NCBI RefSeq assembly: GCF_016862555.1
Contig: NZ_BONE01000021.1
Coordinates: 1 to 64,000 of the forward strand
DNA from: Asanoa siamensis
Lineage (GTDB): Bacteria; Actinomycetota; Actinomycetes; Mycobacteriales; Micromonosporaceae
DNA: 64,000 nucleotides
Direction: 5' to 3'
Under the pieces are notes generated by a model. It saw nothing but the letters and a program-made list of their open reading frames with translations. It had not been told where the DNA came from and did no database searches. Position 1 is the stretch's first letter. Every line of letters begins with the position of its first letter. Made by a program: the position numbers and the translations under genes. Positions 49,492-57,929 of the stretch are shown piece by piece.

Positions 49492-50242
49492 TGCCGCCGC
49501 CGTCGACGACGATCGTGGCGCCGGTGATGTAGCCGGCGCCCGGCGACGCCAGGAACACGACCGTCGCGGCGAGCTCGATCGGGTCGCCGGCGCGGCCCGC
49601 CGGCACCTGGGCGATCCGGCGCTCGTAGTAGCCGTCGGGGTATTGGTCGGTCATCTCCGACGGGAAGAAGCCCGGGCAGATCGCGTTGACCCGGATGCCC
49701 TTGCGGCCCGTCCACTGCGCGGCCAGGTCGCGGGTCAGGCCGAGCAGGCCCGCCTTGGCGCTGGAGTAGGCGGCCTGCGGCAGACCGGCCGAGACGAGGC
49801 CGAGCACGCTGGAGATGTTGATGATCGAGCCGCCGTCGGCCATGTGCCGGGCCGCCGCCTGGGCCATCCAGTAGGAGCCCATCAGGTTGATGTCGAGCAC
49901 CTGCCGGAACTCGTCGGGCTGCTCCCGGGAGGCGGGCACGGCGGTGCCGACGCCGGCGTTGTTGACCAGGACGTCGAGCCGGCCGAACCGCTCGACCGCC
50001 GCCGCGGCCAGCGCACGGCAGGCGTCGGGGTCGGACACGTCGGTGGGCACCGCGTGCGCCTTGCCGCCGGCCTGCTCGACCAGCGCGACCGTCTGCGCGA
50101 GCCGGTCGGCCCGGCGGCCGGCGAGCACCACGTCGGCACCCGCCTCCGCGAGCCCGACGGCCGTGGCGACGCCGAGGCCGGAGGAGGCGCCGGTGACGAT
50201 GGCCACCTTGCCGTCGAGCCGGAACTGGTCGAGCACTCCCAT
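49481..50242 (-). CDS. SDR family oxidoreductase
   Basis: A 253-residue classical SDR. KVAIVTGASSGLGVATAVGLAEAG binds the dinucleotide; LAGRRADRL after strand 2 favours NADPH, VLVNNAGVGTAV is structural and SSVLGLVSAGLPQAAYSSAKAG holds Ser-Tyr-Lys. Close in style to gluconate/3-oxoacyl reductases. AAAGGG precedes the ATG. The acylphosphatase gene lies 13 bp upstream in the same direction. Substrate unknown. Confidence 0.88.
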   Translation of the reverse strand: MGVLDQFRLDGKVAIVTGASSGLGVATAVGLAEAGADVVLAGRRADRLAQTVALVEQAGGKAHAVPTDVSDPDACRALAAAAVERFGRLDVLVNNAGVGTAVPASREQPDEFRQVLDINLMGSYWMAQAAARHMADGGSIINISSVLGLVSAGLPQAAYSSAKAGLLGLTRDLAAQWTGRKGIRVNAICPGFFPSEMTDQYPDGYYERRIAQVPAGRAGDPIELAATVVFLASPGAGYITGATIVVDGGGTIV

Positions 50243-50255
50243 GTCTGCCCTTTCG

Positions 50256-50534
50256 TCAGCGTGGCGTCGGCAGCACGGCGAACGTGTCGTCGCCCTCCGG
50301 CGGCTCGTCGGACACCGTGGTGCCGTAGACCACCGCGTCGGGCGGCCCTTCGCGAGTCCATTTCACCATGCGATCGACCGCGTCGGACGTCCCCTCGAAC
50401 GCGGCTTCGACGGTGCCGTCGGGCAGGTTGCGGACCCACCCCGTGACGCCGGCCGCGACCGCCTGGCGGCGGCAACTGTCGCGGAAGAACACGCCCTGTA
50501 CCCGACCCGTCACGACCACCCGACGTCTGATCAT
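50256..50534 (-). CDS. acyP: Acylphosphatase
   Basis: A 92-residue protein that hydrolyses acyl phosphates. VTGRVQGVFFRDSCRRQA contains the phosphate-binding loop and catalytic Arg18, and GWVRNLPDGTVEAAFEG the Asn36. Length is normal for the family. GACAAT on the minus strand ends exactly 6 nt before ATG 50534, suggesting a leaderless transcript that may continue into the SDR gene. Confidence 0.93.
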   Translation of the reverse strand: MIRRRVVVTGRVQGVFFRDSCRRQAVAAGVTGWVRNLPDGTVEAAFEGTSDAVDRMVKWTREGPPDAVVYGTTVSDEPPEGDDTFAVLPTPR

Positions 50535-50540
50535 GTCCTC

Positions 50541-50564
50541 ATTGTCGGTGGCAGGGGATAGCTT
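50541..50564. promoter_or_regulatory. Divergent -10 hexamers of acyP and the methyltransferase gene
   Basis: GACAAT (minus strand, 50546-50541) lies 6 nt before acyP's ATG. TAGCTT (plus strand, 50559-50564) lies 8 nt before the methyltransferase ATG at 50573. The two genes are only 38 bp apart, so both transcripts would have almost no leader. Confidence 0.5.
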
Positions 50565-50572
50565 TGGCGGCG

Positions 50573-51160
50573 ATGGACGCCGACTCGTGGGACCGCAGAT
50601 ACGCCGAGACCGACCTGGTCTGGAGCGCCGACCCCAACCGCTTCGTCGCGCAGGAGTTGGCCGCCCTGCCGCCGGGCAGCGCGGTCGACCTGGCCGCGGG
50701 TGAGGGCCGCAACGCGCTCTGGCTCGCCGACCTGGGCTGGCGGGTCACCGCCGTCGACTTCTCCGCCGTGGCGCTCGACAAGGGCCGCCGCATCGCGCGG
50801 GCGCGTGACCTCGCCATCGAGTGGGTGCACGCCGACCTCGCCGACTACCAGCCGCCGACAGCCGACCTGGTGCTGATCGCCTACCTGCACGTGCCGCCGG
50901 CGCTGTGGCAGCCGGTGCTGCGCCGGGCCGTGGCCGCGGTCGCTCCGGGCGGCACACTGCTGCTGGTCGGGCACGACGAGACCAACCTCACCGAGGGCAC
51001 CGGCGGCCCACAGGACCTGGAGCGCCTCTGGTCGCTCGACGGCGTGCTGGCCACGCTCGACGACCTGGTCGTGCGGCGCGCCGAGCGGGCCCGCCGCCCG
51101 GTCGCGGGCCAACGCGACGCGATCGACACCGTCGTGCGAGCTGAAAGGCCGGCCGCATGA
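50573..51160 (+). CDS. Class I SAM-dependent methyltransferase
   Basis: A 195-residue Rossmann methyltransferase of the tellurite-resistance TehB/thiopurine-like type. AVDLAAGEGRNALWLADLGWRVTAVDFSAVAL is motif I with the following acidic strand (in overlapping parts); PPTADLVLIAYLHVPP is motif II. WDRRYAETDLVWSADPNRFV is a typical N-terminus. ATG 50573 is used; TTG 50564 with AGGGGA upstream is an alternative. Coupled to the MFS gene by ATGA, which hints at modification followed by export. Confidence 0.88.
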   Translation: MDADSWDRRYAETDLVWSADPNRFVAQELAALPPGSAVDLAAGEGRNALWLADLGWRVTAVDFSAVALDKGRRIARARDLAIEWVHADLADYQPPTADLVLIAYLHVPPALWQPVLRRAVAAVAPGGTLLLVGHDETNLTEGTGGPQDLERLWSLDGVLATLDDLVVRRAERARRPVAGQRDAIDTVVRAERPAA

Positions 51161-52464
51161 CCGCCACGCCGGCTTCCATCAAGCGGATCTACTACGTCCT
51201 CACCGTCGGCAACACGCTCGCCGCGTCGCTGATCTGGGGCATCAACACGATCTTCCTGCTCGACGCCGGGCTCAACAACCTCGAGGCGTTCGCCGCCAAC
51301 GCGTTCTTCACCGCCGGCATGGTGCTCTTCGAGGTGCCCACCGGCATCGTCGCCGACCTGCGCGGTCGGGTGGCCTCGTTCCTGCTCGGCACCATCACCT
51401 TGGCCGTCACCACGGCGCTCTACGTGCTGCTCTGGCACCTCCATGCGCCGTTCTGGCAGTGGGCGGTGGTCTCGGCGCTGCTCGGCCTCGGCTTCACGTT
51501 CTTCTCCGGCGCCACCGAGGCCTGGCTGGTCGACGCGCTGCACGCGACCGGCTACGACGGCCAGCTCGACACGGTCTTCGCCCGCGCCCAGATCGCCTCG
51601 GGCGCGGCGATGCTGGCCGGCTCCGTCGGCGGTGGCTACATCGCCCAGCTCACCAACCTCGGCGTCCCGTTCGTGGTGCGGGCCGCGGTGCTCGTGGTGA
51701 TGTTCGTGGTGGCGGCCGTGGTGATGCGCGACCTGGGCTTCACCCCCAACCGGCAGGGCCGCCCGGTGGCCGAGATCCGCCGCATCATGACCAACTCGAT
51801 CGACTACGGCCTGCGCGTGCCCACGGTCCGCTACCTGATGCTCGCGGCACCGTTCGTCGGCGGCGTCGGCGTCTACATCTTCTACGCGCTGCAGCCCTAC
51901 CTGCTGGAGCTCTACGGCGACCCCCAGGCCTACGGCGTGGCCGGCCTGGTGGCGGCGCTGCTCGCCGGAGCGCAGATCGCCGGCGGCTTCCTCACCGCCC
52001 GGATCCGCGCCCGCTTCCGCAGCCGCACCTCGGTGCTGATCGCGGGTCAACTGCTCAGCGTGGCGGCGATCCTGGTGATCGGCCTGGTCGCCAACTTCTG
52101 GGTCGTACTGGTGCTGATCATGCTGTGGGGCCTGCTCTCGGCGGCCACCATGCCGGTCCGGCAGGCGTTCCTCAACGCCCTGATCCCGTCGCAGCAGCGG
52201 GCCACCATCCTGTCGTTCGACTCCCTGATGAGCTCGACCGGCGGTGTGGTCGCCCAGCCGATCCTGGGCCGGGTGGCCGACGTCTGGAGCTACCCGGCGT
52301 CCTACGTCGTCAGCGGCGTCATCTCCGCCTTCGCCCTGCCGTTCCTGGCTCTGGCGCGGGCCCAACGCGCCCCGGCCGACACGGCCGTGACCACCGCCGA
52401 CCCGGCGATCCCGGCGCAGCCGTCCGCGGCGGACGACGTCGCCGCCGAAACGGTCGCCCGGTGA
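51157..52464 (+). CDS. MFS transporter
   Basis: A 435-residue, 12-TM facilitator. LIWGINTIFLLDAGLNNLEAF and FEVPTGIVADLRGRVASFLL (loop 2-3) resemble actinobacterial proteins of the macrolide-efflux-like MFS branch; FFSGATEAWLVDALHATG lies between TM4 and TM5. The C-terminus is an Ala/Asp-rich tail. ATG overlaps the methyltransferase stop and its own stop overlaps the DUF2625 start (GTGA), so three genes are coupled. Confidence 0.87.
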   Translation: MTATPASIKRIYYVLTVGNTLAASLIWGINTIFLLDAGLNNLEAFAANAFFTAGMVLFEVPTGIVADLRGRVASFLLGTITLAVTTALYVLLWHLHAPFWQWAVVSALLGLGFTFFSGATEAWLVDALHATGYDGQLDTVFARAQIASGAAMLAGSVGGGYIAQLTNLGVPFVVRAAVLVVMFVVAAVVMRDLGFTPNRQGRPVAEIRRIMTNSIDYGLRVPTVRYLMLAAPFVGGVGVYIFYALQPYLLELYGDPQAYGVAGLVAALLAGAQIAGGFLTARIRARFRSRTSVLIAGQLLSVAAILVIGLVANFWVVLVLIMLWGLLSAATMPVRQAFLNALIPSQQRATILSFDSLMSSTGGVVAQPILGRVADVWSYPASYVVSGVISAFALPFLALARAQRAPADTAVTTADPAIPAQPSAADDVAAETVAR

Positions 52465-53054
52465 CGGCCTGGCCCGAGATCGCGGAGCTGGTGGCCGGCG
52501 CCCCCTATCCGGTGGAGGTGCTGCCGGCCGACCCGGGGCGGGCGGCGGCCGCGCTGGCCGGGCTGGAGATCACGACCCGGTCGTGGCTCGGCGCGGTGGT
52601 CGCCGAGACCGGCGGCCTGGTGGTCGACCACGGCTGGCTGCGCGTGCGCGGCGGCGGCCACGCCCGGCTGCCGGAGGTGGGCCCGCCCGCCGACGGCCGC
52701 CTGGTCGTCGCCCTCGACGTGCTGGGCGGCCAGTTCGCCTGGACGGCGGGCGCCCGGCCGTCCATTGCCTACTTCGGTCCCGACAGGCTGGCCTGGGACG
52801 ACCTCGAAACGGGCTACGGCGACTGGCTGGAGGCCGTCCTCACCGGCGGGCTGACGGACTTCTACGAGAGCCTGCGCTGGCCGGGTTGGCAAGCCGAGGT
52901 CGCCGCCGTCCCGCTCGACCAGGGCATCAGCCTGTTGCCACCGCCGTTCACCAGGGAGGGCAAGGACCTCGCCACGGTGTCGCGCAAGCCGATCCCGCTC
53001 GCCGAACTCGTATCGGTGCACCACGACATGGCGCGCCAGCTCGGCTTCGCCTGA
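52461..53054 (+). CDS. DUF2625 family protein
   Basis: A 197-residue soluble protein. YPVEVLPADPGRAAAALAGLEITTRSWLGAVVAETGGLVVDHGWLRVRG (seen as shorter blocks) matches DUF2625, a bacterial family of unknown function; FGPDRLAWDDLETGYGDWLEAVL and LPPPFTREGKDL complete it. GTG 52461 overlaps the MFS stop. No catalytic residues are evident. Confidence 0.83.
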   Translation: MTAWPEIAELVAGAPYPVEVLPADPGRAAAALAGLEITTRSWLGAVVAETGGLVVDHGWLRVRGGGHARLPEVGPPADGRLVVALDVLGGQFAWTAGARPSIAYFGPDRLAWDDLETGYGDWLEAVLTGGLTDFYESLRWPGWQAEVAAVPLDQGISLLPPPFTREGKDLATVSRKPIPLAELVSVHHDMARQLGFA

Positions 53055-53111
53055 CGGCTTCCCCGCGCTGCGGCCGTGGTCGATGACGGGTGCGCGCCGT
53101 ACGCTGACCCG

Positions 53112-55190
53112 ATGATCGAGCCCGTCGTGCTGGCCGCCGCGGGTGCGGCCGTGGTCCTCGATGTCGCCGGCCCCGGGCTCCCCCGGGTGGTGCACTGGGG
53201 CGCCGACCCCGGCCCACTCGACGAGGTCGACCTCCGCGCGCTGGTGACCGCCGCCGGCGGTGCGGTCCCGTCCACGACCGGCGGCCCGATCCAGCCCGTC
53301 GGCAGCATGCCGTTGCTCCCGACGCAGTGGGACGGCTACGCCGGCCGCCCGGGCGTCACCGGCGACCGCGCGGGCCGCTGGCCGTTCCTGCGCCTCGCCC
53401 GCGCCGGTGCGGTGACGGTCGCGGACAACACGGTCGTCGCGGAAGCGGTCGACGAGACCGCCGGCGTGCGGGTGCGCTGCGAGCTGCGGCTCGACGCCCA
53501 CGGGGTCCTGCACGTCCAGCACACGCTCACCAACGTCGGCTGCACCGACGCGTGGACCGTCGCCGCGCTGCGCACCCTGCTGCCGATCCCCGAGCAGGCC
53601 ACCGAGATCCTCGACTTCACCGGCCGCTGGGGGCTGGAGCGGGTGCCCCAGCGCCGGCCGCTGGGCAACGGCACCCACGCCCGCGAGAGCCGCCGCGGCC
53701 GCACAGGCCACGACGCGACGCCGTTGCTGATCGCCGGGACCCCCGGGTTCGAGTTCGCCCGGGGCGAGGTCTGGGCCGTCCACATCGGATGGAGCGGGGG
53801 CCACGAGGAGTACGCGGAGCGCATCTCCGGCTCCACCGCCGTGCTCGGCGGCGGCGAGTTGCTCGAGCCCGGCGAGGTGCGGCTGGAGCCGGGCGCGAGC
53901 TACACGACCCCGGTGGGCTTCTTCGCCTGGTCCGGCGACGGTCTCGACGGTGTGCGCGACCGGTTCCACCGCATGATCCGCGACCGGGCCGGCCACCCGC
54001 GCACGCCGCGGCCGTTGACCCTCAACGTCTGGGAGGCCGTCTACTTCGACCACGACCTCGACCGGCTGACCAGGCTGGCCGACCTGGCGGCCACCGTCGG
54101 CGTCGAGCGGTTCGTGCTCGACGACGGCTGGTTCCCCGGCCGTCGCGACGACACCGCCGGGCTCGGTGACTGGGTCGTCGACCCGACGGTCTGGCCCGAC
54201 GGGCTGCACCCGCTGGTCGACCACGTCCGGGGCCTCGGCATGCGGTTCGGCCTCTGGTTCGAGCCCGAGATGGTCAACCCCGACTCGCGCCTCGCCCGCG
54301 AGCATCCGGAGTGGATCCTGGCGAGCCCGGGCCGGCTTCCCCGGGAGCACCGGCACCAGCACGTGCTCGACGTCGCCCGGCCCGAGGTCGCCGACTACCT
54401 GTTCACGGCGATCGACGCACTGGTCACCGAGTACGCGCTCGACTACCTCAAGTGGGACCACAACCGCGACCTGCTCGAGGCCGCCCCCGACGGCGTCGCC
54501 GGGGTGCACCGGCAGACCGCCGCGGTCTACGGGTTGCTCGACCGGATCAGGGCCCGGCACCCCGGCCTGGAGATCGAGTCGTGCGCGTCCGGCGGCGGCC
54601 GGGTCGACCTCGGCATCCTCGCCCGTACCGACCGGGTCTGGACCTCGGACTCCAACGACGCGCTCGACCGCCAGCAGATCCAGCGCTGGACGGGCCTGCT
54701 GCTGCCGCCCGAGCTGATGGGCAGCCACGTCGGGCCGAGCCCGGCCCACACCACCTGGCGCAGCGCGGGGTTGCCCTTCCGCACCGCCACCGCGCTGGTC
54801 GGGCACGCCGGCATCGAGTGGGACATCAGCACCTGCACGCCCGAGGAGCTCGACACGCTGCGCGAGTGGGCGACCCTCTACAAACGACTCCGCCCGATCC
54901 TCCACAGTGGCCGGACGGTGGACGGCGACGTCTACGGCGTCGTCACCGACGACGCCGCGGTGTTCGTGCACACCCAGCTCGACAACGCCCCCGAGCTGCG
55001 CCCGCGCCGGGTCCGGCTGCCGGGCCTCGCACCTGACCGCCGCTACCGGGTGACCCGCTGCTGGGGCGCCGACGCGGCGCTGCCCCCGGACGGCGTCACG
55101 CTCACCGGCCGCGCCCTGGGCACGGTCGGCCTCGAGCTGCCCTGGCTGCGCCCCGAGCAGGCGATCGTGCTCGAGGTGTCAGCCGCGTAG
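53112..55190 (+). CDS. Alpha-galactosidase, GH36 family
   Basis: A 692-residue glycosidase with an N-terminal beta-sandwich, a TIM barrel and a C-terminal sheet. LNVWEAVYFDHD, FVLDDGWFPGRRDD and LWFEPEMVNPDS are GH36 landmarks; the nucleophile Asp is in LKWDHNRDL and the acid/base Asp in WTSDSNDALDR. No signal peptide is seen, so it acts in the cytoplasm on imported alpha-galactosides. TACGCT ends 6 nt before ATG 53112, which supports this start over the upstream GTG at 53076. Confidence 0.94.
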   Translation: MIEPVVLAAAGAAVVLDVAGPGLPRVVHWGADPGPLDEVDLRALVTAAGGAVPSTTGGPIQPVGSMPLLPTQWDGYAGRPGVTGDRAGRWPFLRLARAGAVTVADNTVVAEAVDETAGVRVRCELRLDAHGVLHVQHTLTNVGCTDAWTVAALRTLLPIPEQATEILDFTGRWGLERVPQRRPLGNGTHARESRRGRTGHDATPLLIAGTPGFEFARGEVWAVHIGWSGGHEEYAERISGSTAVLGGGELLEPGEVRLEPGASYTTPVGFFAWSGDGLDGVRDRFHRMIRDRAGHPRTPRPLTLNVWEAVYFDHDLDRLTRLADLAATVGVERFVLDDGWFPGRRDDTAGLGDWVVDPTVWPDGLHPLVDHVRGLGMRFGLWFEPEMVNPDSRLAREHPEWILASPGRLPREHRHQHVLDVARPEVADYLFTAIDALVTEYALDYLKWDHNRDLLEAAPDGVAGVHRQTAAVYGLLDRIRARHPGLEIESCASGGGRVDLGILARTDRVWTSDSNDALDRQQIQRWTGLLLPPELMGSHVGPSPAHTTWRSAGLPFRTATALVGHAGIEWDISTCTPEELDTLREWATLYKRLRPILHSGRTVDGDVYGVVTDDAAVFVHTQLDNAPELRPRRVRLPGLAPDRRYRVTRCWGADAALPPDGVTLTGRALGTVGLELPWLRPEQAIVLEVSAA

Positions 55191-55823
55191 GAAGGCGAGC
55201 ACCGCCAGCACCCGGCGGTGGTCGTCGGGTGCGGGCGGCAGGTCGAGCTTCACCAGGATGCTCGCGATGTGCTTGGCCACCGCGGCTTCCGAGACCACCA
55301 GGGCGCGGGCGATCGCCGCGTTCGAGCGGCCCTCGGCGATCAGGGCGAGCACCTCGCGCTCCCGGGGCGTGAGCCGGGTCAACGGGTCGCGGCGCCGGCC
55401 GAGGAGCTGGGCGACCACCTCCGGGTCCACCGCGGCGCCGCCGGCCGCGACCCGGACCAGCGCGTCCATGAACTCCTCGACCCGCCCCACCCGGTGCTTG
55501 AGCAGGTAGCCGACCCCGCGCCCGCCGCCGCTGTCGAGCAGTTCCGCGGCGTACGTCGGCTGCACGTACTGGCTCAGCACCAGCACCGGCAGGCCCGGGT
55601 GGGCGGCCCGCAGCGCCACCGCCGCGCGCAGGCCCTCGTCGGTGAAGCCAGGGGGCATCCGCACGTCGGTCACCACGACGTCCGGCCGCTCGTGGTCGAC
55701 GGCCGTGGTCAGCGCCGCGGCGTCGCCGACCGAGGCGATCACCCGGTGGCCGAACCGCTCGACGATCCCGACGATGCCCTCGCGGAGCAGCACCGCGTCC
55801 TCGGCGACGACTATGCGGAGCAC
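55179..55823 (-). CDS. NarL/FixJ-type response regulator
   Basis: A 214-residue regulator: receiver domain with phospho-acceptor Asp53 in VVVTDVRMPP, acidic pocket VVAEDAVLLREG and Lys in GYLLKHRVG; C-terminal LuxR helix-turn-helix LTPREREVLALIAEGRSNAA, then IARALVVSEAAVAKHI. It overlaps the histidine kinase gene by 13 bp and is convergent (12-bp overlap) with the alpha-galactosidase gene. Confidence 0.93.
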   Translation of the reverse strand: MLRIVVAEDAVLLREGIVGIVERFGHRVIASVGDAAALTTAVDHERPDVVVTDVRMPPGFTDEGLRAAVALRAAHPGLPVLVLSQYVQPTYAAELLDSGGGRGVGYLLKHRVGRVEEFMDALVRVAAGGAAVDPEVVAQLLGRRRDPLTRLTPREREVLALIAEGRSNAAIARALVVSEAAVAKHIASILVKLDLPPAPDDHRRVLAVLAFLRG

Positions 55824-57049
55824 GGCAGCTCCGCCCGGATCAGGGTCGGCCCACCGGGTGGGCTCGACAGCAGCAGCCGGCCGCCGGCCACCGCGACCCG
55901 GTCGGCCAGCCCCGCCAGCCCCGTGCCGCCGGCGAGGTCGGCCCCGCCGACGCCGTCGTCGCGTACCTCCAGCACCAGGGTGTCGACGTGCAACCGCGCC
56001 GAGACCGTCGCGGTGGCGGCGCGGCTGTGCTTCGCCACGTTGGTCAGCGCCTCACTGACCACGAAGTGCGCGGTCACCTCGACCGGTTGCGGCAGCCGCC
56101 GGGGCAGCTCGACGTCGACCACGACGGGCACCGGCGACCGGTCCGCCAGGTCGGTGACGGACGCGGGCAGGCCGCGGTCGGTCAACACCTGCGGGTGTAC
56201 GCCGCGGATCAGCTCGCGCAGCTCGCCGTGCGCCCGTTCGGCCTCGTCCTGCGCGGCGGTCAGGTGCTTCGCCGCCGGCGAGTCGTCGGGCACCTCCAGG
56301 CGGGCCAGCCCGATCGCCATGCTCAGCGCGACCAGCCGCTGTTGCGCGCCGTCGTGCAGGTCCCGCTCGATCCGGCGGCGCTCCACGTCGAACGCGTCGA
56401 CCAGCCGGGCCCGGGACCGGGTCACCTCGACGAGCTGGGCGCCGAGCTCCGCGTCCCGCGGCGCGAGGATCGCCCGCGCCAGCGCCGCCCGGGCGCCGGC
56501 CCAGACCGTGATCGGGTACGCGGCGAACGGCAGCAGGCCGAGCCCCGCCACGATGAACAGCGCGGCCGGAACGATCTGGGTCGACTCCTGGAAGAAGGCG
56601 CTGGCGATCAGCGAGATCGGGATGCCCAGCACGATGCCGAGCATCAGCGCGTCGATCCACCACAGCGCGCCCAGCGAGACCACCGTGTAGCCCAGCTCCC
56701 GCCAGGTGGCCGGCTCGCGCAGCCGATGCCGGACCCAGGCGATCCGGCCGCGTCGGGGCGGGCGGCGGTGCGGGTCCGGCAGCGGGTCCTGGTCGACCAG
56801 GCGCAGCCGCCACCGCTCGAACCGGCCGACCGCGATGCCCGACAGCGCGACGGCGAGGAACGCGACCAGCCCGATCAGCGCGAGTGCGAGCAGCGCCCCG
56901 GCCAGCAGCAGGCCGATCAGCGTGCCGGCGGTGGCGGCGCCGAGCAGCACACCGGAGGCGAGATAGGCGACCGACCGCCACGGCCAGGACGAGGCGAGGA
57001 ACCCCAGCGGGCGCTCGCTCACGGCCTGGAAGGCGGTCCGGGGAGTCAC
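55811..57049 (-). CDS. NarL-partner sensor histidine kinase (HisKA_3)
   Basis: A 412-residue kinase with four to six TM segments in the first 210 residues and little external domain. ERRRIERDLHDGAQQRLVAL has the phospho-accepting His; EALTNVAKHSRA (N-box) and VRDDGVGGADLAGGTGLAGL (G-box) form the ATPase. GTG 57049 starts just before the first TM; a longer frame is open upstream. Divergent from the MacB-like ATPase/FtsX genes, the usual output of such envelope-stress systems. Confidence 0.9.
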   Translation of the reverse strand: MTPRTAFQAVSERPLGFLASSWPWRSVAYLASGVLLGAATAGTLIGLLLAGALLALALIGLVAFLAVALSGIAVGRFERWRLRLVDQDPLPDPHRRPPRRGRIAWVRHRLREPATWRELGYTVVSLGALWWIDALMLGIVLGIPISLIASAFFQESTQIVPAALFIVAGLGLLPFAAYPITVWAGARAALARAILAPRDAELGAQLVEVTRSRARLVDAFDVERRRIERDLHDGAQQRLVALSMAIGLARLEVPDDSPAAKHLTAAQDEAERAHGELRELIRGVHPQVLTDRGLPASVTDLADRSPVPVVVDVELPRRLPQPVEVTAHFVVSEALTNVAKHSRAATATVSARLHVDTLVLEVRDDGVGGADLAGGTGLAGLADRVAVAGGRLLLSSPPGGPTLIRAELPCSA

Positions 57050-57158
57050 GAGCCGACCGTACCCGGCACCGGCCCGCCCGACGGTAGCGCCAGGTATACC
57101 CCCGGTTGTCGCCTCCGCGCCCATGTGTCGCCGCCCGCGGGCCGGTTGGCTGGCAGGC

Positions 57159-57929
57159 ATGACGATGACGACAGGTACGCGGCTGGCCGAAGCGGTCACG
57201 CTGCGGGAGGTGCGCCGCACGTACGGCGCCGGCGACGCGGCGGTGACCGCGCTCGCGGGGGTGTCCGTCGGCTTCCGCTCCGGCAGCTTCACCGCGGTGA
57301 TGGGGCCCTCCGGCTCCGGCAAGTCGACGCTCCTGCACTGCGCCGCCGGGCTGGACCGGCCGACGGCCGGCACCGTGACGATCGGCGGCACCGACCTCGG
57401 CGGCCTCTCCGAGCACCGGCTGACCACCCTGCGCCGGGACCTGGTCGGCTTCGTCTTCCAGGAGTTCAACCTCGTCTCCGCGCTGACCGCGGCGCAGAAC
57501 GTGGCGCTGCCGTTGCGGCTCGCCGGCCGCCGCCCCGCTCCCGCCGATGTCGCCGCGGCCCTCGCGGCGGTGGGTCTCGCCGAGCGGGGCGGGCACCGGC
57601 CGAGCGAGCTGTCCGGGGGTCAGCAGCAGCGGGTGGCGATCGCCCGCGCGCTGGTGACCGGGCCGGCGGTGGTGTTCGCCGACGAGCCCACCGGGGCGCT
57701 GGACCTGCGGTCGTCGCGGCAGGTGCTGGGCCTGCTCCGGGCGGCCGTGCACGAGCAGGACCAGACGGTCGTCATGGTCACCCATGATCCTTTGGCGGCG
57801 GCGTACGCGGACCGCGTGCTCTTCCTCGCCGACGGCCTCCTGGTCGACGAGCTGACCGGCCCCGGCACCCCGGGTGACGCGGGGTTCGCCGCCGAGGTGG
57901 CCGCCCGCATGGCTCGGCTGGAGGCGTGA
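57159..57929 (+). CDS. ABC transporter ATPase, MacB/LolD type
   Basis: A 256-residue nucleotide-binding protein. Walker A GPSGSGKST, Q-loop FVFQEFNLVSALTA, signature ELSGGQQQRVAIARAL, Walker B VVFADEPTGALD and H-loop VTHDP are all intact. The FxFQxxNL pattern is typical of MacB/FtsE-like mechanotransmission ABC systems. Its stop overlaps the FtsX permease start. Probable role: antimicrobial-peptide or envelope-stress resistance under the adjacent two-component system. Confidence 0.93.
   Translation: MTMTTGTRLAEAVTLREVRRTYGAGDAAVTALAGVSVGFRSGSFTAVMGPSGSGKSTLLHCAAGLDRPTAGTVTIGGTDLGGLSEHRLTTLRRDLVGFVFQEFNLVSALTAAQNVALPLRLAGRRPAPADVAAALAAVGLAERGGHRPSELSGGQQQRVAIARALVTGPAVVFADEPTGALDLRSSRQVLGLLRAAVHEQDQTVVMVTHDPLAAAYADRVLFLADGLLVDELTGPGTPGDAGFAAEVAARMARLEA

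Noticed and set aside
52302-54971. 889-codon minus-strand frame opposite DUF2625 and the alpha-galactosidase genes
   Set aside because: No recognisable domain and biased composition; the plus-strand genes have catalytic motifs.
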